64,000 nt of DNA, from positions 186,001 through 250,000 of the forward strand of contig NZ_FPBO01000005.1 in NCBI RefSeq assembly GCF_900116645.1, read 5' to 3'. Of the stretch, positions 49,506 to 57,699 are shown one piece after another. Within the stretch, counting starts at the first letter, position 1, and every line of letters starts with the position of its first letter. This DNA is from Pseudoduganella namucuonensis (GTDB lineage Bacteria > Pseudomonadota > Gammaproteobacteria > Burkholderiales > Burkholderiaceae_D). The notes under the pieces were generated by a model. It ran no database searches. It was not told where the DNA came from and saw nothing but the letters and a program-made list of their open reading frames with translations. The position numbers and the translations under genes were made by a program.

Positions 49506-51549
49506 ACTGCACCCCGTAGCGCCGCCCCGGCGATGGATAGTCGATGCCGCCCACGCCCGGATCGACATGGCGGCCGTTGGCCAGGTCCCGCACCTGCAGC
49601 CGCACATGGGCGTGGCCGCCCAGGGCCCAGCGCGCCGTCAGCGTGGTGTCGACGTAGCCGCGCAGCGTGTAGCGCTGGTTCGCCAGCAGCACGTTCGCGG
49701 TGGCGGCCGGGCGCGGGCCCACGTAGCGGTTGTCCACGCTCAGCACCAGGCGCTGGTCCAGCAAGGTCGCGCTGGCGCCCAGATTGGCGCTGTCGCGCGG
49801 GAACAGTTCGCCCTCGGGACGCTGCGCCAGCGGCGCCAGCGTGTAGCGGTTCACGCCCCGCGCGCTGTTGGCGCGGCTCGCGTTCAGGTAGGCGTTGAAC
49901 CAGTCGCGCCGGTAGCGCGCCTCCAGTTCCGCGCCGCGCACCGTGCTGTCGCTGCTGTTGCGCGCCACCAGGTTGAAGAACTCCTGTTCCAGCGTCACCA
50001 GGTCCCGCACCCGGGTGTGATACAGCGTCAGCGCGGCGCTCCAGTGCGCCGATGGCGGGCTGGCCAGCTGCAATTCCACCGTGCGCGACTTTTGCGGCGC
50101 CAGCGCGGGATTGCCCCGGATGTCGCCCGGCTGCACGGCGGTGCGGTACAGCAGCGAGGTGGAGGGCGCCTGGAAGGCGGTGCCGCCCAGCAGCTTCAAC
50201 TGCCACGCGCCGGGCAGGGCGCCCACCACGCCGGCGCGGTAGGATTGCTGCCGTCCATAGACCGAATGCCGGTCGCCGCGGCCCGCCGCGATCCCCCGCA
50301 GCCGCCACGGCAGCGGGAATTGCCATTGGACGTAGACGCCGGTGTTGCGCAAGGTCTTCTCGCCGGGCTGGCTGAGCTGGAAGTCCGTGCCGTCGGCCAC
50401 GTTGTGGCGGCGGAACGATTCCAGCGTCTCGCGGTCGCGCAGCACGTCCAGCCCCAGCAGCAGGCTGCCCCCCGCTTCCGGCTGCCACAGCCACTCCGCG
50501 CTGCCGTCGATGGCGCGGTAGCCCAGGTCGCGCAGCAGGTGGTAGTCGGGCGCGCCGGTCCGCACCAGGTCGCCGGACGCCGGTCCGCCTTCGCCGTAGC
50601 CCAGGGCCGCGCGCACGCTGTGCCGCGCGCCGAAGGCGCGGCTGTAGTTGACGTGCGCCGTGCCCTGTCGCAGCGCCACATGGGTGGGCGGGCGCAGCAG
50701 GGGATTGGGGCTGGCGAACACGTGGTCGCCGTCCTGCTTTTGCCAGAACACGCTGCCGCCCAGCTCGTCGTCCCCGTCCCGCCAGCCGCCGCGCAGATAG
50801 AGGCTGCGCGGGTCGGCGTCGTCCACCGGGGAGGACGGCGCGCGGCCGTAACGCTGGTAGTCCGGCGACACGCGGGGCAGGGCCAGGCCGGCGCGGTCCG
50901 CGCGCGCCGCCTGCACGCCCCAGGCCAGCCAGTACGGCCCCGACCGCAGAGCGCCGCTGCCGGACAGCAGCGCGCTGTCGCGCCCGCCACCGCCGCGTTC
51001 GTAGCCGACAACCACGCGTTGCCCGGCGCCGTCGCGCCGCGTGATGACATTGATCGCCCCCAGCAGGGCGTCGGCGCCGTACAGCACGGACACCGGGCCG
51101 CGCACGATCTCGACGCGCTCTATCATGCCCACCGGGATGAACTCCAGGCCGATGAATTGCTGCTGCGTGCCGCGGAAGGCGATCGGCCGGCCGTCGAGCA
51201 GGATCTTGATGCCGCGGCTGGCGGACTGGGCGCCGGCGTTCAGCCCGCGCACGCCGAAATGGTGGTTGAGCCCGTCGTCGCTCTCGACGAATCCGGCCTT
51301 GTGCGCCAGCGCCTCGGCCAGGCTGAGGTAGCCGTAGCGGGCGAAGTCGTCGGCCGTGATCAGGGTCACCACGGCGGGCGTGGCGTACAGCGGCGTGGCG
51401 GTCTTGGTGGCCGTCAGCACTTTCACCTGGCGCAGCTGCTCCAGGCTCAGCTCGAAAACCGCGTCCTCCTGGTCGGCCCCGCGCGCCCCGGCGCACGCGA
51501 GGCAAAGGGCTGTCAGCAAATGGCGGCGTCGCGCGGAGACATCCTTCAT
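49489..51549 (-). CDS. TonB-dependent outer-membrane receptor
   Basis: A 686-residue receptor with a signal peptide (MKDVSARRRHLLTALCLACAGARGA). The plug domain (about 40-165) reads ELSLEQLRQVKVLTATKTATPLYATPAVVTLITADDFARYGYLSLAEAL and MIERVEIVRGPVSVLYGADALLGAINVITRR; a beta barrel ends at VQYEYRF with the terminal Phe. The plug start resembles receptors that occur beside YfiR-like proteins. Ligand is unknown; no iron-regulation site was identified. The ATG is chosen for the signal peptide; a frame 35 codons longer lacks one. Confidence 0.92.
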   Translation of the reverse strand: MKDVSARRRHLLTALCLACAGARGADQEDAVFELSLEQLRQVKVLTATKTATPLYATPAVVTLITADDFARYGYLSLAEALAHKAGFVESDDGLNHHFGVRGLNAGAQSASRGIKILLDGRPIAFRGTQQQFIGLEFIPVGMIERVEIVRGPVSVLYGADALLGAINVITRRDGAGQRVVVGYERGGGGRDSALLSGSGALRSGPYWLAWGVQAARADRAGLALPRVSPDYQRYGRAPSSPVDDADPRSLYLRGGWRDGDDELGGSVFWQKQDGDHVFASPNPLLRPPTHVALRQGTAHVNYSRAFGARHSVRAALGYGEGGPASGDLVRTGAPDYHLLRDLGYRAIDGSAEWLWQPEAGGSLLLGLDVLRDRETLESFRRHNVADGTDFQLSQPGEKTLRNTGVYVQWQFPLPWRLRGIAAGRGDRHSVYGRQQSYRAGVVGALPGAWQLKLLGGTAFQAPSTSLLYRTAVQPGDIRGNPALAPQKSRTVELQLASPPSAHWSAALTLYHTRVRDLVTLEQEFFNLVARNSSDSTVRGAELEARYRRDWFNAYLNASRANSARGVNRYTLAPLAQRPEGELFPRDSANLGASATLLDQRLVLSVDNRYVGPRPAATANVLLANQRYTLRGYVDTTLTARWALGGHAHVRLQVRDLANGRHVDPGVGGIDYPSPGRRYGVQYEYRF

Positions 51550-51760
51550 GCATGGCCCTTGGCAGGAGTGCGGTGTGGCGACCAGTATTCCCCATCTTCC
51601 ACCGCGCCACAAGCGTCCCGCGGCGGCGGTTGTGGTCTTTTCGTCACGACCCAAATTGCTGGCCCGGCCGCGATCGCTTACGCTAGAATCAAACTAGTTT
51701 CCTAGTGATACGAGGGCACAGCATGCGCAGGGACGCAAGGCGAACCGGGGCCACACCGGC

Positions 51761-52336
51761 ATGACCATGGCACAGGGCCGCCGGCGGAGCGGGCACGGTC
51801 GCGCCGGCAGTCTGGCAACCGCGGTCGCGGCCATGTGCCTGGTGGTCGGCGCCCAGGAAACGCCGCCCGCCCCGGAACAGCAGATCAAGGCCGCCTACAT
51901 CCTCAACTTCACCCGCTACGCCAGCTGGCCCGCCTCGGTGCTGGCCGACGCGCGCGCGCCGCTGGTGGTGTGCGTGATGGGCCAGGGCAGCGGCGACATC
52001 GCCCGCCAGCTGCACAGCCGCGCGGCCGGCAGCCATCCGCTGGATTTGCGCACCATCACCCGCGGCGAGGACGCCGCGCCCTGCCACGCGCTCTACATCA
52101 GCCCCTCCGAGCGGCCGCGCCAGGCCGCGCTGCTGGCCAGGCTGCGCGACCAGGCGGTGCTGACCATAGGCGATTCCGCCTCCTTCCTGGCCGATGGCGG
52201 CATGATCAACATGATGCTGGTCGAGGGCAACATCCGCTTCGAAGTCAACCTGGCCGCCGCCAAGCAATCGGGCATGAGCCTGAACCCGCGGGTGCTGGCG
52301 CTGGCCGAGCGCGTCGTCGGCGGGGCCGCCAAATGA
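51761..52336 (+). CDS. YfiR family (DUF4154) periplasmic protein
   Basis: A 191-residue exported protein with a signal peptide after an Arg-rich start. The mature part has the family pattern EQQIKAAYILNFTRYASWPAS, LVVCVMGQG, CHALYISPSE, VLTIGDSASFLADGGMINMMLVEGNIRFEVNLAAAKQSGMSLNPRVLALA. YfiR of Pseudomonas is a periplasmic inhibitor of an inner-membrane diguanylate cyclase. Here the partner gene encodes a histidine kinase, overlapping as ATGA, so this protein may control the kinase from the periplasm. Divergent from the receptor gene across a 211-base gap. Confidence 0.9.
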   Translation: MTMAQGRRRSGHGRAGSLATAVAAMCLVVGAQETPPAPEQQIKAAYILNFTRYASWPASVLADARAPLVVCVMGQGSGDIARQLHSRAAGSHPLDLRTITRGEDAAPCHALYISPSERPRQAALLARLRDQAVLTIGDSASFLADGGMINMMLVEGNIRFEVNLAAAKQSGMSLNPRVLALAERVVGGAAK

Positions 52337-54321
52337 GCGCGGCGCGCCCGGGCCTGCGGCAGCCCCTGCGCGACGTCGCGCTGCAGCGCAAGCTGGTGCT
52401 GGTCTCCATCCTCACCGCCGGGGCCGCGATGCTGGCCGCGCTGGTGGCGCTGGTGTCCTACGATTTCATCGTCGCCCGGCCGAAACTGGTGTCGGACCTG
52501 GCCGGCCGCATGCAACTGGTGTCGCTCAACCTGGACGTGGACCTGAACTTCGGCGACCGGCCGGCCGCCGCGCGCACGCTGGAAGCGCTCAGGGGCAGCG
52601 CCGACATCCACGGCGCCTGCCTGTTCGACGCGCGGCGCGGGTTTTTCGCGCGCTATGTCCGGGATGGCAAGCTGGAGTGCGACTGGCCGGCCGAACTCGA
52701 CGGTGCCGGCCACCGCTTCCACGGCGATTTCCTGGCCATGCTGGCGCCGGTGCGCTATGGCCAGGAGGTGGTCGGCTACCTGCAGGTCGATTACGCGCTG
52801 CCGCCGCTGGCCGACCGGCTGCGGCAGTACGGCCTGGTGCTGGCGATGGTGATGATGACGCTGCTGGTGGGCGGCATCCTGCACGCCCTCAGCGTGCGCA
52901 AGCTGGTGACGCGGCCGCTGCTGGCGCTGTCGTCGATGGCGCACCGCGTCACGCGCGAGCAGCGCTACGACCTGCGGGCCGAGGCCGAGGGCCGCGACGA
53001 GGTGGGCCAGCTGGCCGGGGCCATCAACGACATGCTCAGCACCATCGCCGAGCGCGACGCAGCGCTGCGCCGCAGCCAGTCGCTGCTGGAGAACATCGTG
53101 GCGAAATCCTCCGCCGTCATCTACATCAAGGATTTGAGCGGGCGCTACCTGCTGGTCAACGAGCGTTTCCGCCAGATCCTGCCTCCCGGCACGGTCGACC
53201 CGCTGGGGCACGACGACACCGAGGTGTTCCCGCCGGCCACCATCGCCACCATCCAGGCCAACGACCGCGCCGTGCTGGAGAGCGGCCATTCGAACGCCTA
53301 TGAGGAATCGGTGCCGGACAGCACCGGCGAGATGCGCATCTACCTGTCCGAGAAGTTCCCACTGAAGGACGAATACGGCCACACCTGGGCGCTGGGCGGC
53401 GTCTCGACCGACATCACCGAGCGCAAGCGCGGCGAGATCGAGCTGATGCAATACCGCGACAAGCTGGAGGAACAGGTCGCCGTGCGCACGGCGCAGATGG
53501 TGGAGACCAACAAGGAGCTGGCCGAATCGCTGGAAACGCTGCGCCTGGCGCAGGACGAGCTGGTGCGCAGTGAAAAGCTGGCCGCGCTGGGTTCGCTGGT
53601 GGCCGGCGTCGCCCACGAGCTGAACACGCCCATCGGCAACAGCCTGCTGGCGGTCAGCACGCTGATCGACCAGACCCGCGGTTTCCAGAAGCAGCTGGCC
53701 GAGGGGCTGAAGCGCTCGACCTTGCAGGCCTACGTCGCGGACATCCAGGGCGGCGGCGAGATCGTGCTGCGCAATCTGCACCGGGCGGTGGACCTGGTGG
53801 CCAGCTTCAAGCAGGTGGCGGTGGACCGCGCCACCTCGCAGCGCCGCGCCTTCCTGCTGGCGGACCTGGCCAACGAGATCCTGCTGGTGCTGATGCCGAC
53901 CTTCAAGAAGTCCGGCATCAAGGTGCGCCAGGAGGTGCCGGGCGATATCGAGATGGACAGCTATCCGGGGCCGTTCGGGCAGGTGCTGATCAACCTGATC
54001 ACCAACGCCCTCAGCCATGGCTTCGAGGGGCGGGAGGGGGGCGTCGTGATGATCTCGGCCCGCGCCGCCGGCGACGGCGCCGTCGAAGTGGTCGTCAGCG
54101 ACAACGGCGGCGGCATCGCGCCGGAAAACATGGGCCGCATCTACGACCCCTTCTTCACCACCAAGCTGGGGCGCGGCGGCTCGGGACTGGGGCTGAACAT
54201 CGTCTACAACATCGTGTACGGCGTCCTGGACGGCAAGATCGAGGTCGAAAGCGAGCTGGGGAAAGGCACCCGCTTCGTCCTGACGCTGCCCGGCCAGGCG
54301 GGAAGCACGCAATCAAAGTAG
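52333..54321 (+). CDS. Membrane sensor histidine kinase (HAMP-PAS-HisKA/HATPase)
   Basis: A 662-residue kinase with two membrane helices (about 20-45 and 170-192) around a CHASE8-like periplasmic domain (about 46-165), then HAMP, a PAS domain (about 255-375, SSAVIYIKDLSGRYLLVNERFRQIL), a coiled coil, the phospho-acceptor His428 in GVAHELNTPIGNSL and the HATPase with INLITNALSHGFEG, VSDNGGGIAPENMGRIYDPFFTTK and GGSGLGLNIVYNIV. The periplasmic domain is a natural contact for the YfiR-like protein encoded in the overlapping upstream gene. No response regulator is adjacent, so output is unknown. Confidence 0.92.
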   Translation: MSAARPGLRQPLRDVALQRKLVLVSILTAGAAMLAALVALVSYDFIVARPKLVSDLAGRMQLVSLNLDVDLNFGDRPAAARTLEALRGSADIHGACLFDARRGFFARYVRDGKLECDWPAELDGAGHRFHGDFLAMLAPVRYGQEVVGYLQVDYALPPLADRLRQYGLVLAMVMMTLLVGGILHALSVRKLVTRPLLALSSMAHRVTREQRYDLRAEAEGRDEVGQLAGAINDMLSTIAERDAALRRSQSLLENIVAKSSAVIYIKDLSGRYLLVNERFRQILPPGTVDPLGHDDTEVFPPATIATIQANDRAVLESGHSNAYEESVPDSTGEMRIYLSEKFPLKDEYGHTWALGGVSTDITERKRGEIELMQYRDKLEEQVAVRTAQMVETNKELAESLETLRLAQDELVRSEKLAALGSLVAGVAHELNTPIGNSLLAVSTLIDQTRGFQKQLAEGLKRSTLQAYVADIQGGGEIVLRNLHRAVDLVASFKQVAVDRATSQRRAFLLADLANEILLVLMPTFKKSGIKVRQEVPGDIEMDSYPGPFGQVLINLITNALSHGFEGREGGVVMISARAAGDGAVEVVVSDNGGGIAPENMGRIYDPFFTTKLGRGGSGLGLNIVYNIVYGVLDGKIEVESELGKGTRFVLTLPGQAGSTQSK

Positions 54322-54678
54322 GGGCAGTGGCGTCAGACGCGCGCGAGGTGGCTCGATCACCAGCAATGCGCCAGCCAGCAAAGCCGACGACGCGCGATCC
54401 AATTCATCGGCAACCCTGGCCGCGACTTGGGCGCTACGCGCGGCATGGAAGCGGAGTTGTACAACGCTGGGCCTGGTAGCTCGCGATTCGGCAAGAAGCG
54501 CCCCAAAGTCCAGATCTTGAGTGATGACGATGTAGTCGTGCCGTCGGGCATAGTCCAGAATGTCTGTGTCGCTCGCGTTGCCTGGCCCGACGTTCGTCCA
54601 ATGGACAGCCAGGTGGCCAGCGGCCATAAAGGTACTCACCCAGCGGGGCGAAATGTTCATGTCCAGGAGCAGCCTCAT
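54313..54678 (-). CDS. DUF5615 family PIN-like protein (probable toxin)
   Basis: A 121-residue protein with the Mut7-C/PIN-like pattern: MRLLLDMNISPRW with an early Asp, NASDTDILDYARRHDYIVITQDLDFGALL with further acidic residues, and PSVVQLRFH. These proteins are predicted RNases paired with DUF433 proteins. It starts in the stop of the DUF433 gene (ATGA overlap). Its 3' end overlaps the convergent histidine kinase by nine bases. Confidence 0.88.
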   Translation of the reverse strand: MRLLLDMNISPRWVSTFMAAGHLAVHWTNVGPGNASDTDILDYARRHDYIVITQDLDFGALLAESRATRPSVVQLRFHAARSAQVAARVADELDRASSALLAGALLVIEPPRARLTPLPLL

Positions 54679-54893
54679 AGGGCGCTCTGCTGGGTTTCCT
54701 TTGCAGAGGCAAACTCAAGGGCTTGTCGTATGTCTTCGTATTCGAGGTAGGGAAAGTCGTCCAACAGTTCGGGTATGCTCTGGCCGGCCTGAAGCTGCGC
54801 GATGATCATGCCCACGGTTACGCGCATTCCCCTTACGCAAGGTTGTCCCCGCATGACAGCGGGGTTGATCGTGATGCGGTCCAGATTATTCAT
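54675..54893 (-). CDS. DUF433 domain protein (probable antitoxin)
   Basis: A 72-residue protein of the DUF433 family (ITINPAVMRGQPCVRGMRVTVGMIIAQLQAGQSIPELLDDFPYLEYEDIRQALEFAS), a small winged-helix-like domain paired with DUF5615 proteins in predicted toxin-antitoxin modules. GGAGG precedes the ATG closely. Probable role: neutralise the downstream PIN-like protein and repress the pair. Confidence 0.9.
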   Translation of the reverse strand: MNNLDRITINPAVMRGQPCVRGMRVTVGMIIAQLQAGQSIPELLDDFPYLEYEDIRQALEFASAKETQQSAL

Positions 54894-54986
54894 ATCCCCT
54901 CCTGCCCTCAGTATCAACGATCATCACGGCAAATCAAGCGGGGCGACGGGGAATGTTGATCGGCCTGCACCGCCCCCGGGGAATGG

Positions 54987-55862
54987 CTACTGCTGCTTGT
55001 TGTGGAACTGTTGCGCAAGCGACTGCAGCGGCGCGGCCGGCAGGGTGGTGGGCTCGATGCCCGGCGGCAGCGCCACCCGGACCGGCATGCTGGCCTTGCC
55101 GGCCGACGACAGCACATTGCCGGTCGTCTCCGGCGCCGCGTTCCACACCGGCGCGGCGATGCCCTCGAAAATGGTCTTCAACTGCTCGCCCCAGGTGCTG
55201 CGTATCATCTGGAAGTACTGGTTCTTCTCGTCGATGGTGACGAAGCGCGTCACCGCCAGCGAGTTGTTGTCATACACCAGCAGATCCAGCGGCAGGCCGA
55301 CCGAGATGTTGGAGCGCAGCGTCGAATCCATCGAGATCAGCGCGCACTTGGCGGCCTCGTCCAGCGGAGTTGCCGGCGTCACCACGCGGTCGATGATGGG
55401 CTTGCCGTACTTGGCCTCGCCGATCTGGAAATAGGTGTTCTCGTTGTGCGACTCGATGAAGTTGCCCGCCGAGTAGATCTGGAACAGGCGGCAGCGCTCG
55501 CCCTTGATCTGGCCGCCGAACAGCATGCTGACGTTGAATTCGATGCCGAAATCGGCCAGCGCCTTGGCGTCGCGCTCGTGCACCTGGCGCACCACCTCGC
55601 CCACGATGCGGGCCGCCTCGTACATATTGGGCGCGGTCCAGATGGTGTGGCCGGCGGCGTTCACGTGGTCCGACAGCAGCTGCCGCACCGACTGCGAAAT
55701 CGACAGGTTCCCGGCGGTCATCAGCACCATCATGCGTTCGCCGGGCAGTTCGAACACATTCATCTTGCGGGCGGTGCTGACCTGGTCCACGCCCGCGTTG
55801 GTGCGTGAATCGGAGAGGAAAACCAGGCCCGCGTCCAGACGCATCGCTACGCAGTAAGTCAT
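54987..55862 (-). CDS. Anbu, proteasome-like (Ntn hydrolase) peptidase
   Basis: A 291-residue member of the ancestral beta-subunit-like Anbu family. After Met removal the chain starts TYCVAMRLDAGLVFLSDSRTNAG, so Thr is the probable N-terminal nucleophile. VVTPATPLDEAAKCALISMDSTLRSNISVGLPLDLLVYDN is a family stretch. A Pro/Ala-rich C-terminal extension of about 50 residues follows the fold. It is the last gene of a four-gene operon with ATP-grasp, alpha-E and transglutaminase proteins, the standard Anbu neighbourhood; peptide bond processing of an unknown amide product is inferred. The ATG 12 codons in from the longest frame matches the family start. Confidence 0.92.
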   Translation of the reverse strand: MTYCVAMRLDAGLVFLSDSRTNAGVDQVSTARKMNVFELPGERMMVLMTAGNLSISQSVRQLLSDHVNAAGHTIWTAPNMYEAARIVGEVVRQVHERDAKALADFGIEFNVSMLFGGQIKGERCRLFQIYSAGNFIESHNENTYFQIGEAKYGKPIIDRVVTPATPLDEAAKCALISMDSTLRSNISVGLPLDLLVYDNNSLAVTRFVTIDEKNQYFQMIRSTWGEQLKTIFEGIAAPVWNAAPETTGNVLSSAGKASMPVRVALPPGIEPTTLPAAPLQSLAQQFHNKQQ

Positions 55863-55916
55863 CTTGTGTTTATTTAAGGCAAAAGATAATTCTAGCACTC
55901 TCCGGGCCGGGCGGCC

Positions 55917-56720
55917 TCACTGCGGCACGATCTGGACGTTGACGGACATGGCCTCGTCGCCGCCGCCGCGGCGCACGCCGCGCACCGGGGCGGCCGCGTC
56001 GTAGTCGCGGCCGATGGCGAGGCGGCAATAGGCGTCCGTCATCAGCCGCGCGTGGGTCACGTCGATGCTGACCCAGCCGGTGTAGTCGCGGTCCTCGGCC
56101 CAGGCGTCCACCCAGGCGTGGCTGGCGGCGTGGCCGGTGTTGCCGGGGTCGATGTAGCCGGACACGTAGCGCGCCGGGATGCCGTGCGCGTGGCAGCAGG
56201 CCAGGAAGATGTGGGCGTGGTCCTGGCACACGCCTATGCCCATCCGGAGCGCGGCGCTGGCCGTCGTGCTCACCTCGGTCGCACCGCTTTGATACTTCAC
56301 CGCACCAAAGATGTGCTGCGCCAGCAGCATCAGGTGGCGCGTCTGCGCCTTGCCGTCCGGCAGGCAGGCGGCCGCCAGTTCCAGCACGCCCGGGGTGGCG
56401 CCCGTGAAGCGGGTCGGCACCGTGTAGATCAGCGGCGACAGCGAATCGCCGTTGGCGATCCGCCCCTGCACCGGCTGGGTGGTCTCGACCACGCCGGTGG
56501 CCACGATGGACAGGCTGTTGTGCGGCTGGGTGAGGGTCAGCATGTGCGACAGGTTGCCGTAGGCGTCCGTGTAGCCGTGCAACTGGCCCGCGGTCGACAA
56601 CTGCCAGCTCAGCACATGCTGGTGCGCCTCCGCGCGCGGCGTCAGGTGCAGCTGCTGGATGGTGTAGGCGGGCGGCGTGCTGTAGTGGTAGCTGGTTTCG
56701 TGCCGTATCGATAATTGCAT
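55917..56720 (-). CDS. Transglutaminase-like cysteine peptidase (Anbu operon)
   Basis: A 267-residue protein with an N-terminal beta domain (MQLSIRHETSYHYSTPPAYTIQQLHLTPR) and a transglutaminase core. The probable triad is Cys165 (GIGVCQDHAHIF), His201 (ASHAWVDAW) and Asp220 (WVSIDVTHA). Members cleave or form amide bonds. It lies between the alpha-E and Anbu genes with short gaps (18 and 54 bases), all leftward. Confidence 0.93.
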   Translation of the reverse strand: MQLSIRHETSYHYSTPPAYTIQQLHLTPRAEAHQHVLSWQLSTAGQLHGYTDAYGNLSHMLTLTQPHNSLSIVATGVVETTQPVQGRIANGDSLSPLIYTVPTRFTGATPGVLELAAACLPDGKAQTRHLMLLAQHIFGAVKYQSGATEVSTTASAALRMGIGVCQDHAHIFLACCHAHGIPARYVSGYIDPGNTGHAASHAWVDAWAEDRDYTGWVSIDVTHARLMTDAYCRLAIGRDYDAAAPVRGVRRGGGDEAMSVNVQIVPQ

Positions 56721-56738
56721 CTCGTCTCCAAAATCGGC

Positions 56739-57689
56739 CTAGGCGGCCATCGGCACCAGGAAATCGCGGCTGATGCGGTTGCCCAGTTCGTTGACGCGGC
56801 GCAGGAACTCCGTCAGCGTGTCGTGTAGCCCCGCGTCCAGGATGTCGGCGAGGTGGCCGAAGCGCAGTTCCGCGTGCAGCTTGCCGGCGAAGCGCTCGGT
56901 GTCGCGCGACAGGTCGTTGCGCACCAGCGCCAGGTTTTGCACCACCTCGTCCATGCAGGCCAGCAGCGAACGCGGCATGTCCGCGCGCAGCATCAGCAAC
57001 TCGGCGATGCGCGCCGGCGTGATGACGTCGCGGTAGACCTTGCGGTAGATCTCGAAGCCGGACACCGAGCGCAGCAGCGCCGCCCAGTAGTAGAAGTCCC
57101 GCTGGGCCTGCTCGTCGCCCTGTTCGCTGGCGCGGGCGCCGTGGAATTTCACGTCCAGGATGCGCGCCGTGTTGTCGGCCCGCTCCAGGAAGGTGCCGAG
57201 GCGGATGAAATGCACCGCGTCGTCCTTCAACATCGTGCCCAGGGTCACGCCGCGCGACAGGTGGGAGCGGTATTTCACCCATTCGAAGAACAGGCTGGGG
57301 TCGTTCTCCAGCACGCCGTTGTTCAGGCGCTTCTGCAAGTCCAGCCAGGTCTGGTTCTGGATCTCCCACACCTCGGTGGTCAGGGTGCCGCGCACGGCGC
57401 GGGCGTTTTCGCGCGCCTCGGTCAGGCAGGCCGCGATCGACGAGGGGTTGGACGGGTCGCGCACCATGAAGTCGATCACGCTGCGCGCGTCGAGTTTGCT
57501 GTGCTTCTTGTCGTAGGCGGACTGCAGTTCCGAGATGCCCAGCATGGCGCGCCAGCCTTGTTCGGCGTCCTGTTCGGACTGGGGCAGCATCGAGGTCTGC
57601 ACGTTCACGTCCAGCATGCGGGCCGTGTTCTCGGCGCGTTCGGTGTAGCGGGCCATCCAGAACAGATGGTCGGCGGTGCGGCTCAGCAT
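56739..57689 (-). CDS. Alpha-E domain protein (Anbu operon)
   Basis: A 316-residue all-helical protein of the DUF403/alpha-E family: MLSRTADHLFWMARYTERAENTARMLDVN at the start, ENARAVRGTLTTEVWEIQNQTWLDL, and LGTFLERADNTARILDVKFH in the middle. The two ERAxNTAR motifs are the family signature. Function unknown; it always travels with the ATP-grasp and transglutaminase genes and may form a scaffold or contribute to a ligase. Ten bases separate it from the ATP-grasp gene. Confidence 0.94.
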   Translation of the reverse strand: MLSRTADHLFWMARYTERAENTARMLDVNVQTSMLPQSEQDAEQGWRAMLGISELQSAYDKKHSKLDARSVIDFMVRDPSNPSSIAACLTEARENARAVRGTLTTEVWEIQNQTWLDLQKRLNNGVLENDPSLFFEWVKYRSHLSRGVTLGTMLKDDAVHFIRLGTFLERADNTARILDVKFHGARASEQGDEQAQRDFYYWAALLRSVSGFEIYRKVYRDVITPARIAELLMLRADMPRSLLACMDEVVQNLALVRNDLSRDTERFAGKLHAELRFGHLADILDAGLHDTLTEFLRRVNELGNRISRDFLVPMAA

Positions 57690-57699
57690 GTTTATCTCC

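Noticed and set aside
52093..54312. A 739-codon minus-strand frame opposite the histidine kinase
   Set aside because: Antisense shadow with His/Gln/Val-rich translation; the kinase motifs on the plus strand are complete.
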